A DNA stretch of 64,000 nucleotides, taken from Qipengyuania aestuarii. GTDB taxonomy: Bacteria; Pseudomonadota; Alphaproteobacteria; Sphingomonadales; Sphingomonadaceae. Below are positions 10,443-19,156 of the stretch, in pieces. The position numbers and the translations under genes are program-made. Below the pieces are notes generated by a model that saw nothing but the letters and a program-made list of their open reading frames with translations, did no database searches and was not told the DNA's origin. How positions within the stretch are numbered: position 1 is the first letter of the stretch; every line of letters begins with the position of its first letter. The stretch covers positions 434,001 to 498,000 of the forward strand of contig NZ_JAIGNP010000001.1 of NCBI RefSeq assembly GCF_019711535.1. Direction: 5' to 3'.

Positions 10443-11086
10443 TCTTACCTTATCGCCTTGCCCTGCCCCTTGTGATCGCCGCTTTGACGGGCGCCTGCTC
10501 TCCGGTACCGAACGACAGGTCCGCGCAGAGCCCGGGGCGCCAGAACCTGCTCAAGACCGTGGAAGCCAGTATCGACGGCGGCCCTGCCGAAAGCTGCCTG
10601 CTTATGGTATGGTCCGAACAGGAAGAGGATAGCGATATCGAATTCGACCGAGCAAACGACACGGTGAAAGGCGGCGCGATATCCTGCGCCACGGGCGCTA
10701 CACCCAGCCAGTTCGAAGCCGCCATCGCCGCCTTGCGCGATGCCGCGCGCAGCGGGAACAAGGCCCGCATCCTCGACCAGATCGGGATCCCTCTGCTCTA
10801 CATCGCGCCCGATGGCGAACGCCATGAATTGACCAAGGACCAGATCGATACGCTGTTCGACGACGTCTTCGACGCCCGAATGCTCGATCTGCTGCAACGG
10901 CTCGACCTGTCGAAGATGACGGTTGAAAAGGACCAGGGCGCGTTCTTCGAACTCGGATCACTGTGGCTGGTCGTCGATGAAAGCGGGCAACCCCGCGTAA
11001 TGACCGTGAACCGTCAGGCGCTCGACGAAGCGGCCGTGGCTGCCCGCGACCAGGCCGAACGCGGCCAGGGCGAACCGATCGAGTAG
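10439..11086 (+). CDS. Conserved hypothetical lipoprotein
   Basis: 215-residue protein with a lipoprotein signal: MILPYRLALPLVIAALTGAC, where LTGAC is a clear lipobox. The mature part has no domain I can name. It includes ESCLLMVWSEQEEDSD, a Cys (SCATG) that might pair with the first, and a C-terminal charged helix. An in-frame ATG lies eight codons upstream, but the start at 10439 begins the signal peptide and overlaps the thpR stop codon as ATGA. Role unknown; cell-envelope location is inferred. Confidence 0.75.
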   Translation: MILPYRLALPLVIAALTGACSPVPNDRSAQSPGRQNLLKTVEASIDGGPAESCLLMVWSEQEEDSDIEFDRANDTVKGGAISCATGATPSQFEAAIAALRDAARSGNKARILDQIGIPLLYIAPDGERHELTKDQIDTLFDDVFDARMLDLLQRLDLSKMTVEKDQGAFFELGSLWLVVDESGQPRVMTVNRQALDEAAVAARDQAERGQGEPIE

Positions 11087-11233
11087 TCGTCGTTCGCAGA
11101 GTGCCATGAGCGGTTGAGCGCCGCGGCCTTGCCCTTGCGCTTCAGTCCACGTTCAAGCAGACTGATCACAATGGCAACCAATTAGCGCATCCGCGCATTC
11201 ACTCGTTGATTTAAGTAGAAATACGGAGAGATC

Positions 11234-13480
11234 ATGAAGGCCCACATTCTGGCCACGACAGCCGCAGCCGCCCTTCTTTCAGCCTGCACCACCGCTCCCG
11301 GAGGAGAAATGGACCCCATCGCCGACGCCGCCGTAGACGCGGGCATTTCGATTCCCAAGGGCACCGGATACTTCGCTTCCGACAGCGACCTGCCGTTCCA
11401 GGCACCGAATTTCGATGCGATCTCGGAAGACGATTACATCCCGGCGTTCGAACAGGCGATGCGCATTCACAAGGCCGAGATCGAAGCGATCAAGGCGAAT
11501 CCGGCACCGCCGACCTTTTCCAACACCATCGTTGCGCTCGAAAAATCGGGCCGCATGCTCGGCCGGGTCAGCCGCGTGTTCTTCGCCCTTACGGGTTCGA
11601 ACACCACCGACCGGCTCGATGAAATAAACACCGAGATCAGCCCCAAGCTGACCGCCCATGGCGACAGCATCACGCTCGACCCCGTGCTGTTCCAGCGCGT
11701 GAAGGCGGTTTACGACAACCGCGCCGCAATGAGCATGACGCCCGAAGACGCGACGCTGCTCGAAAACACCTATGAAGGCATGGTCCACGCCGGTGCGCTT
11801 CTCACCGAAGCCCAGCGCGAGCGCGTGAAGGCGATCAACACCGAACTGACCACGCTGACCACCGAGTTCGGCCAGCAGGCGAAGGCCGCCATGGCCGATC
11901 AGCCGGTCATCTTCGACAATCGCAGCGATCTTGCCGGCCTGTCCGACAGCGACATCAAGGCTGCCGCCGATTTCGCCGCGGAAAAGGGTTTCCCCGGCAA
12001 ATACGCCATCGCCCTGCAGAACACCACGCAGCAGCCTTCGCTGCCGAGCATGGAAAACCGTGCCGCGCGTGAGAAACTGTTCATAGCGAGTTTCCACCGC
12101 GCCGACGGCACGACCGATTTCGACACGCGCCAGCTGATCGCCGAAATCGCCGAATTGCGCGCCGAGAAGGCCGCCCTGTTCGGCCAGCCCGACTGGGCGA
12201 CCTATGCGATGTGGGACCGGATGGCGGAAACGCCCAAGACCGCGCTCGACTTCATGGAACAGATGGTCCCCGCCCTGGCCGCCACGCAGCGCCGCGAAGC
12301 CGCGATGCTGAATGCGGCGATCAAGGCCGATGGCGGCAATTACGAAGTGAAGCCGTGGGACTGGTATCGCTATGCCAACCGCATCAAGGCCGAACAGTTC
12401 GATCTCGATGAAGACGCGATGACCGAGTATTTCCAGCTCGACAAGGTGCTGGAAGACGGCGTGTTCTATGCTGCGGACAAGCTTTATGGCCTGCGCTTCG
12501 AACGCCGCACCGATCTACCGGTCTACCATCCCGATGTGTGGACCTACACTGTGTTCGATCGCGACGGCAGCGAACTGGGCCTGTTCTACTTCGACCCGTT
12601 CCAGCGTCCGTCCAAGCGCGGCGGCGCCTGGATGAGCAACTTCGTGGACCAGAGCTTCCTGTGGGACACCAAGCCGGTGATCTACAATGTGCTCAACATC
12701 CCGAAGGCACCGGCGGGCGAGCCGCAGCTGGTGAGCTTCGACAATGTGAACACCATGTTCCACGAATTCGGTCACGCACTGCACGGCTTCTTCGCCGACC
12801 AGCGCTATGAAAGCCTTTCGGGCACCGCAACGGCGCGCGACTTCGTGGAATATCCGAGCCAGGTCAACGAAGTCTGGGCGACGTACCCCGAAGTGCTGTC
12901 AAACTATGCCAAGCACTATCAGACCGGGGAAACCATCCCGCAGGCGATGATCGACAAGATCGAAGCCGCGTCCAAGTTCAACCAGGGCTATGATTTCGGC
13001 GAAGTCGTCGAGGCTGCCCTGCTGGACATGAAATGGGCTGCTCTTTCGAAGGAAGAGGCTGCGGCTCTCGATACGCCGGCCAAGGTCGACGCGTTCGAGC
13101 GCAATTCGCTGAAGGAGCTCGGGCTCGAAATCGACCTCGTCCCGCCGCGCTATCGCAGCACCTATTTCAACCACATCTTCAGCGGTCCCACGGGCTATTC
13201 GGCCGGTTACTACAGCTATCTGTGGACCGAGATGCTCGATCGCGACAGCCGCAAGTGGTTCATGGAAAACGGCGGGCTGACCCGCGCCAATGGCGATCAC
13301 TATCGCGAAACCGTGCTCAGCCGCGGTGGCACGATGGACTATTTCAAGATGTTCGAGAACTTCGCCGGTCGTGCACCCGACGTGACGCCGATGCTCGAAG
13401 CCCGCGGCCTGATCGCTGGCGACGAGGCAGCGGATAGCGAAGTATCCGACGGCGCGCTGCCGGGCAGTGCAACCGAGTAA
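11234..13480 (+). CDS. dcp: M3-family metallopeptidase lipoprotein (peptidyl-dipeptidase Dcp type)
   Basis: 748-residue zinc peptidase of the M3 family. The zinc motif FHEFGHALHG (HExxH) is intact, with the third ligand expected in the downstream FVEYPSQVNE segment. The flanking SGTATARDFVEYPSQ and YFNHIFSGPTGYSAGYYSYLW stretches are typical of Dcp/oligopeptidase A proteins. Residues 1-17 are a lipoprotein signal (ALLSAC lipobox), so the enzyme is exported and lipid-anchored, probably trimming oligopeptides in the periplasm. AAATACGGAGAG precedes the ATG. Length is somewhat above the usual 680 because of the N-terminal signal and linker. Monocistronic: a terminator hairpin follows immediately. 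Confidence 0.92.
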   Translation: MKAHILATTAAAALLSACTTAPGGEMDPIADAAVDAGISIPKGTGYFASDSDLPFQAPNFDAISEDDYIPAFEQAMRIHKAEIEAIKANPAPPTFSNTIVALEKSGRMLGRVSRVFFALTGSNTTDRLDEINTEISPKLTAHGDSITLDPVLFQRVKAVYDNRAAMSMTPEDATLLENTYEGMVHAGALLTEAQRERVKAINTELTTLTTEFGQQAKAAMADQPVIFDNRSDLAGLSDSDIKAAADFAAEKGFPGKYAIALQNTTQQPSLPSMENRAAREKLFIASFHRADGTTDFDTRQLIAEIAELRAEKAALFGQPDWATYAMWDRMAETPKTALDFMEQMVPALAATQRREAAMLNAAIKADGGNYEVKPWDWYRYANRIKAEQFDLDEDAMTEYFQLDKVLEDGVFYAADKLYGLRFERRTDLPVYHPDVWTYTVFDRDGSELGLFYFDPFQRPSKRGGAWMSNFVDQSFLWDTKPVIYNVLNIPKAPAGEPQLVSFDNVNTMFHEFGHALHGFFADQRYESLSGTATARDFVEYPSQVNEVWATYPEVLSNYAKHYQTGETIPQAMIDKIEAASKFNQGYDFGEVVEAALLDMKWAALSKEEAAALDTPAKVDAFERNSLKELGLEIDLVPPRYRSTYFNHIFSGPTGYSAGYYSYLWTEMLDRDSRKWFMENGGLTRANGDHYRETVLSRGGTMDYFKMFENFAGRAPDVTPMLEARGLIAGDEAADSEVSDGALPGSATE

Positions 13481-13489
13481 GGGAATTCA

Positions 13490-13518
13490 GCGGGGCAGGC
13501 CTTCAGAGCTTGCCCCGC
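13490..13518. terminator. Bidirectional terminator
   Basis: GCGGGGCA (13490-13497) pairs perfectly with TGCCCCGC (13511-13518) between convergent genes; it overlaps the last codons of the minus-strand gene. Confidence 0.6.
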
Positions 13519-13793
13519 CATTCCAGAGAGTTGCGATTGAGCGCGGCCAGATCCGTCCTCCCCGCAAGACAATCCTTGCCTAGCTTTACGGCGTCCTTCA
13601 GCACCCGGTCGGGTGCTTTTTTGTAGGCCGGCGCGGCAATGTGTTTGGTCCATTTCGCGCCCACCGCATTGTCGAGCAGGATGCGCTGGAAACAGTGATC
13701 GAACCGCACCGGCCAGCCCCGAGCGGACGCGCAGGCGGGCATCCGGACCCGGGTCAGCTCGAACCATTCCGCGACGAGGGCTTCTCTGTCCAT
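13503..13793 (-). CDS. Small conserved hypothetical protein downstream of btuB-like gene
   Basis: 96-residue cytoplasmic protein (MDREALVAEWFELTRVRMP...GWPVRFDHCFQRILLDNAVG...LAALNRNSLEWRGK). Homologues occur in sphingomonads and, from memory, are sometimes labelled GCN5-related acetyltransferases. I see no acetyl-CoA-binding motif and the protein is too short for the fold, so I leave it unnamed. It begins 59 bases after the stop of the TonB receptor on the same strand, so the two probably share a transcript and possibly a nutrient-uptake role. It ends inside a terminator hairpin. Confidence 0.65.
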   Translation of the reverse strand: MDREALVAEWFELTRVRMPACASARGWPVRFDHCFQRILLDNAVGAKWTKHIAAPAYKKAPDRVLKDAVKLGKDCLAGRTDLAALNRNSLEWRGKL

Positions 13794-13852
13794 GACAGGG
13801 AAACGGCCCGCGAGGCGGCAAGTGCCGGGAGCGCGAGGCCCCCGGCGAGCTA

Positions 13853-15799
13853 TTACATCTTGGCCCGCACGCCGACGAAGGCGCCGCGCCCAGCAGTGCC
13901 GTAACCGGCAACCGTCTGGTATTCGGCGTCAAAGACGTTTTCCACGCGGCCGAATAGCTCGAGCCTTTCGCCAAACGCCATGGAGGCGCGCAGGTCGAGG
14001 ATCTCATAGCCATCGAGGCGCGTGAGGTTGGCGGGATCGTCATAGCGCGAACCACTGATCCGCAGGTCCGCGCCCAGATCGAGGCCGAAGCCGGTCCGGT
14101 AATCGGCAAACAGCGTGCCGAAATGACGGGGCCGCCGCGCCAGGTCGAGGCCGGTCTCGCGATCTTCGCTGTCGACCAAGCTGTAGACGCCAGACAGGCG
14201 CAGACCCTCGATCACGTCAACACCGGCCTCCGCTTCGAGACCCTGCGCGCGTGCCCGGCCGACATTCTGATAGACGCCGAACTGGCCGGGCGTGCAGGTC
14301 GCGGGCGCACCCGCACCGAAGCAGGAGACATAACCAATGAGATTGTCGCTATCCCGGCGGAAACCCGTGAGCGCCAGATAGAGGCCCGCCTCGCGCTGTC
14401 CCTTCTCGATGCCGAGATCGAAGCTGGTGCTCTGCTCCGGCTCAAGCTCTTGGTTGCCGTAATCGGAATAGAGCTGGAAGAGGGTCGGGGCCTTGTATCC
14501 CTCGCCCAGGCTGGCGCGCAGACGCAGGTCGCTGCCAATCCGATAGCTGACATCGCCGCCGAAGGTGGCTTCGGTCCCGAAATCCTCGTGATCGTCGACC
14601 CGGCCGCCGACATGCGCCGCCAGCGGCCCCATCACCCAGCCGAGCTGGGCATAGGCGCCGGTCGTCTCGACCTCGGCCGTTCCGTCGGAACTGGTGCGAT
14701 AGTCGCTCCACTCGTGCTCGCCGCCGAATGCCGCGACAAGGCCGCCCAAGAGGCGATATTCACCGCGCAGCGCGAGGCGCTGGCTGTGGCCGTCGCTGGC
14801 GAAGGTTTCCAGCCCCTCGCCATCGCGGTTCGTCCGCTCGGTGTCGGCCATGCTGTAACTGCCGCGCAGGGTCAGGTCGTTGCCATAATAGGCAAGACCG
14901 ACATCGCCCCAGTGGCGCGTGGTCTTCTGCGTGTCGGCGCTGTCCACCAGCCCATAGGGGGGCGCGGATGCAAATCCGTCTATTTCAAGGTCGCCCTCGC
15001 TGAAATTGGCGTGGGCGAAGGCTTCGAGACTGTCGGTCAGATCGACGAAGGTGACCATGCCGAGCGCGAGCTGGCGAAAGCCGTCGTTCTCGGTCCCGTC
15101 GGCCGCGGCGGAAAAGCCATCGGTAGAGAACCATGAGCCGGTGAGCCCATAATAGACCCCGGCATCATCGACTCCGGCCGAGGCGCTGGCAAAAAGCGTG
15201 TCGCGCGCGCCGTATTCCACGCTGCCGCGCGCCCCTGTTTCCGTGCGGGTGGAAATGTCCATCACGCCGCCCACCGCATCGGAGCCCCAGATCGTGCTGT
15301 TGGACCCGCGCAGGATGTCGAACTTGTCGATCGTGCCGGTGAGGAGATTGCCAAAGTCGAAGCCACCGGCTGGCGAAGAAGGATCGGAGACGCGCACTCC
15401 GTCGACCAACACGAGAACCTGCTCGGCATTCGCGCCGCGGATGTTGACGCCCGTCACGCCGCAGATCCCGCCATTGCGAGCGAGCGAGAGCCCCGGAACC
15501 CGGCGCAGAACGCGGGTCGGGTCGGCGCCCTGCACCCGGTCGATTTCTGCGCTGTCGATCACGCTGACTCCCTGACCGGTGTTGCGGATATCCGTACCGA
15601 GCCCATTTGCCGTAACAGTGATGGCCTGCGTGAGCGGGAGATAGCCTTCATTGCCCGGCGCGGTGACCAGTGGGTCATCCTCCTCGATCACCTCATCTTG
15701 CGCGGCCACGATTTCGGCCAGTGCATCCTCGGTGGAATTCTGAGCCTGGGCCGATACGGAGAGAACGGAAACAGAAACGAATAACAGGTATTTATACAC
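13853..15799 (-). CDS. btuB: TonB-dependent outer-membrane receptor, BtuB-like
   Basis: 648-residue TonB receptor most like the vitamin B12 transporter BtuB. Order: signal peptide (YKYLLFVSVSVLSVSAQAQ), a short acidic linker, plug domain (GQGVSVIDSAEIDRVQG, RRVPGLSLARNGG, VLVDGVRVSDPSSPAG, GSDAVGGVMDIST), then a 22-strand-type barrel ending in an aromatic-poor VGVRAKM terminus. GTG at 15799 is chosen because CGGAG lies 6-9 bases upstream and the signal peptide starts there; the open frame runs further up without a sensible N-terminus. Substrate assignment to cobalamin rests on resemblance only. Its leader shows no cobalamin riboswitch, whereas one sits far away at 62238-62444. Confidence 0.8.
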   Translation of the reverse strand: MYKYLLFVSVSVLSVSAQAQNSTEDALAEIVAAQDEVIEEDDPLVTAPGNEGYLPLTQAITVTANGLGTDIRNTGQGVSVIDSAEIDRVQGADPTRVLRRVPGLSLARNGGICGVTGVNIRGANAEQVLVLVDGVRVSDPSSPAGGFDFGNLLTGTIDKFDILRGSNSTIWGSDAVGGVMDISTRTETGARGSVEYGARDTLFASASAGVDDAGVYYGLTGSWFSTDGFSAAADGTENDGFRQLALGMVTFVDLTDSLEAFAHANFSEGDLEIDGFASAPPYGLVDSADTQKTTRHWGDVGLAYYGNDLTLRGSYSMADTERTNRDGEGLETFASDGHSQRLALRGEYRLLGGLVAAFGGEHEWSDYRTSSDGTAEVETTGAYAQLGWVMGPLAAHVGGRVDDHEDFGTEATFGGDVSYRIGSDLRLRASLGEGYKAPTLFQLYSDYGNQELEPEQSTSFDLGIEKGQREAGLYLALTGFRRDSDNLIGYVSCFGAGAPATCTPGQFGVYQNVGRARAQGLEAEAGVDVIEGLRLSGVYSLVDSEDRETGLDLARRPRHFGTLFADYRTGFGLDLGADLRISGSRYDDPANLTRLDGYEILDLRASMAFGERLELFGRVENVFDAEYQTVAGYGTAGRGAFVGVRAKM

Positions 15800-16096
15800 G
15801 AAAGCTCCGATGAAATTTGAAGCCGCCTTGCCCCTCAAAACTGGGCTGCAGGCGAATTCTGCAGGGCCGGACCGTTCGGCCCGCCCCTTGATCTGCGCGC
15901 CTTTAAGTGCCCGCCTCCACGCTGACAAGTTCTGGGGCCGAGCTTGGCAGTAACTGGCATCGGAAGGACCCGCGCCTCCCAATCGTAAACGGTCTCGAAA
16001 GCATGCTGAGGAACCCGCGGTTAGGCGATCATGGGTAAACACGCTGGCATGGGGAATGCCGGTGGGGACCGGCAGGACAGGGGAGTTTCACGGTCG
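15800..16096. other. Divergent intergenic region upstream of btuB-like gene
   Basis: Contains the start regions of two divergent genes and several GC-rich hairpins. I checked for a cobalamin riboswitch: a short GGGGAATGCCGGTG stretch at 16051-16064 on the plus strand recalls the core, but the conserved CCCGCAACTG and GCCAGGAGACCTGCC boxes are absent on both strands. No riboswitch is called. Confidence 0.5.
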
Positions 16097-16423
16097 ATGC
16101 CCTTTCGATTTGCGCCCGCGCGCAACGCGGCGAATTCGCCGATTGCAAGAATCCTGAAACGTGCGCCGCTTAAGCTCGCAGCCAACGATCACGACGGGAT
16201 ATTTCTTGGGATGAAAGACACCACACAGGACGCTCTGCGCCATTTCGCCGCCCATGGCCTGCGCGCCGCCAAAATCGCCTTGGGGAATGCCTCCGCCGCT
16301 GCAGCAGCAGCGCATGACGAGGATTACCGCTACTGGCTCGGTATCTGCCGCGAGCTGGATGCGCGCGCCGCGGCCCAATTCGAAGCTGCCCGCAGCGTGC
16401 CGGAAACCCGCCTCCTGGGTTGA
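16097..16423 (+). CDS. Small hypothetical protein
   Basis: 108-residue protein, basic at the N-terminus (MPFRFAPARNAANSPIARIL), then an Ala-rich helical region (ALRHFAAHGLRAAKIALGNA) and YRYWLGICRELDARAAAQFEAAR. No signal peptide, membrane segment or known motif. From memory, proteins of this look occur in sphingomonads next to unrelated genes. ATG at 16097 is chosen because upstream in-frame codons are Gly/Arg-rich and unlike a protein start. Divergent from the TonB receptor. Confidence 0.55.
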   Translation: MPFRFAPARNAANSPIARILKRAPLKLAANDHDGIFLGMKDTTQDALRHFAAHGLRAAKIALGNASAAAAAAHDEDYRYWLGICRELDARAAAQFEAARSVPETRLLG

Positions 16424-17696
<1,273 letters not shown>

Positions 17697-17697
<1 letters not shown>

Positions 17698-18155
17698 TGC
17701 TGACGTCCGCCATCATCCTTGCGCTCACAGCGGCGAACGGTGCGAATGCAGAGCTGACCCCTCTGAACTTGCACCTGAAGCCGATATTGAACGCATGTGT
17801 ACTACTTGACATGTCGATAACGTCGCCTGAAAACGAATTTGCGGCTGCCGGTTGGACCAAGCTTGAAGGCGGTTGGCTTTCTGACGACCAACGAACCGTT
17901 GTCATGACGACTTGGCCTCGCAAGGGTGATGATGCAGCAAGCTGTTCGGTCTATTCAACGCAGTACTCAGTTGCCGAGCTTCATGCTTGGTTCGTAGGTC
18001 GCATTGGCGAAGCAAACTCGATCCCATGGGATCCAAAAACCCCGATCGCGGCATGGCGGATCGATATTAACGACCATCCTGCCGCCATCTACGTCGCTCA
18101 TGACCATCATCCCGAGACCGGTGCTACTTCGCCCGTCATTCACATCCTGCAATAG
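17697..18155 (+). CDS. Secreted hypothetical protein inserted between mdh and sucD
   Basis: 152-residue protein with a short N-terminal signal (MLTSAIILALTAANGANA). Mature part: LLDMSITSPENEFAAAGWTKLEGGWLSDDQR, and a Trp/His-containing end. Two cysteines (ACVLL, SCSVY) could form a disulfide. No family recognised. The ATG overlaps the mdh stop by one base and the stop is nine bases before sucD, so it sits in a metabolic operon where sucC would be expected. GC content is lower than in mdh and sucD, suggesting a later insertion. Confidence 0.65.
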
Positions 18156-18164
18156 GAACAGCGC

Positions 18165-19055
18165 ATGTCCATCCTCGTAGACAAGAACACCAAGGTCATC
18201 ACCCAGGGGATGACCGGCAACACCGGCACCTTCCACACGCAGCAGGCTCTCGATTACGGGACGCAGATGGTTGCGGGTGTGACGCCTGGCAAAGGCGGTA
18301 CCGATCATATCGGCCTGCCGCAGTTCAACACTGTCAAGGAAGCAAAGGCCGAAACCGGCGCGACCGCATCGTGCATCTACGTGCCGCCGCCATTCGCGGC
18401 CGACGCCATTCTCGAAGCGATCGACGCCGAGATGGAACTTATCGTTGCCATCACCGAAGGCATTCCGGTGCTCGACATGGTCAAGGTGAAGGCCGCCCTC
18501 ACCGGCTCCAAATCGCGCCTCATCGGCCCGAACTGCCCCGGCGTGCTGACGCCCGGCGAATGCAAGATCGGCATCATGCCGGGTTCGATCTTCAAGAAGG
18601 GCAGCGTCGGCGTGGTCTCGCGCTCTGGCACGCTGACCTATGAAGCCGTTCATCAGACCACCATGGTCGGCCTCGGCCAGACCACGGCTGTCGGTATCGG
18701 CGGCGACCCGGTCAACGGCACCAACTTCATCGACGTGCTCGACCTCTTCCTCGACGACGACGACACCAAGTCGATCATCATGATCGGCGAAATCGGCGGC
18801 AGCGCGGAAGAAGAAGCCGCGGCCTTCATTAAGGAACAGGCCGCCAAGGGCCGTAAGAAGCCCATGGTCGGCTTTATCGCGGGCCGCACGGCGCCTCCGG
18901 GCCGCCGCATGGGCCATGCTGGCGCCATCGTTTCGGGCGGCCAGGGCGGCGCGGACGACAAGATTGCAGCGATGGAAGATGCGGGCATCCGCGTCTCGCC
19001 CTCGCCCAGCGAACTCGGCACCACGCTCGACGCGATGCTGAAGGAACTCGCCTGA
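18165..19055 (+). CDS. sucD: Succinate-CoA ligase, alpha subunit
   Basis: 296-residue alpha subunit, which carries the CoA site and the phosphohistidine intermediate of succinyl-CoA synthetase. Seen: N-terminal [20 protein letters not shown], CoA-binding [31 protein letters not shown], and the active-site [10 protein letters not shown] histidine near residue 246. The usual partner sucC (beta subunit) is not adjacent: the slot before sucD is taken by a secreted hypothetical. AATAGGAAC provides a ribosome site. Confidence 0.97.
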   Translation: MSILVDKNTKVITQGMTGNTGTFHTQQALDYGTQMVAGVTPGKGGTDHIGLPQFNTVKEAKAETGATASCIYVPPPFAADAILEAIDAEMELIVAITEGIPVLDMVKVKAALTGSKSRLIGPNCPGVLTPGECKIGIMPGSIFKKGSVGVVSRSGTLTYEAVHQTTMVGLGQTTAVGIGGDPVNGTNFIDVLDLFLDDDDTKSIIMIGEIGGSAEEEAAAFIKEQAAKGRKKPMVGFIAGRTAPPGRRMGHAGAIVSGGQGGADDKIAAMEDAGIRVSPSPSELGTTLDAMLKELA

Positions 19056-19062
19056 TCACGCA

Positions 19063-19101
19063 GCGCGGAAAGGTTTTCTCCTCCCCGGGAGCCTTCCGCG
19101 C
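19063..19101 (+). terminator. Hairpin between sucD and sucA
   Basis: GCGCGGAA-GG (19063-19073, one bulged A) pairs with CCTTCCGCGC (19092-19101). There is no strong T-tract after it, so it may attenuate or protect mRNA ends rather than stop transcription fully. Confidence 0.45.
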
Positions 19102-19156
19102 CGCCTAGGCATTGGCAGTATGAGCCGACATGAGGGTCGGCGCGAAAGGTAACCCG

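Noticed and set aside
16021..16110. Cobalamin riboswitch near the btuB-like gene
   Set aside because: GGGGAATGCCGGTG resembles part of the core, but the B12 box and CCCGCAACTG element are missing on both strands.
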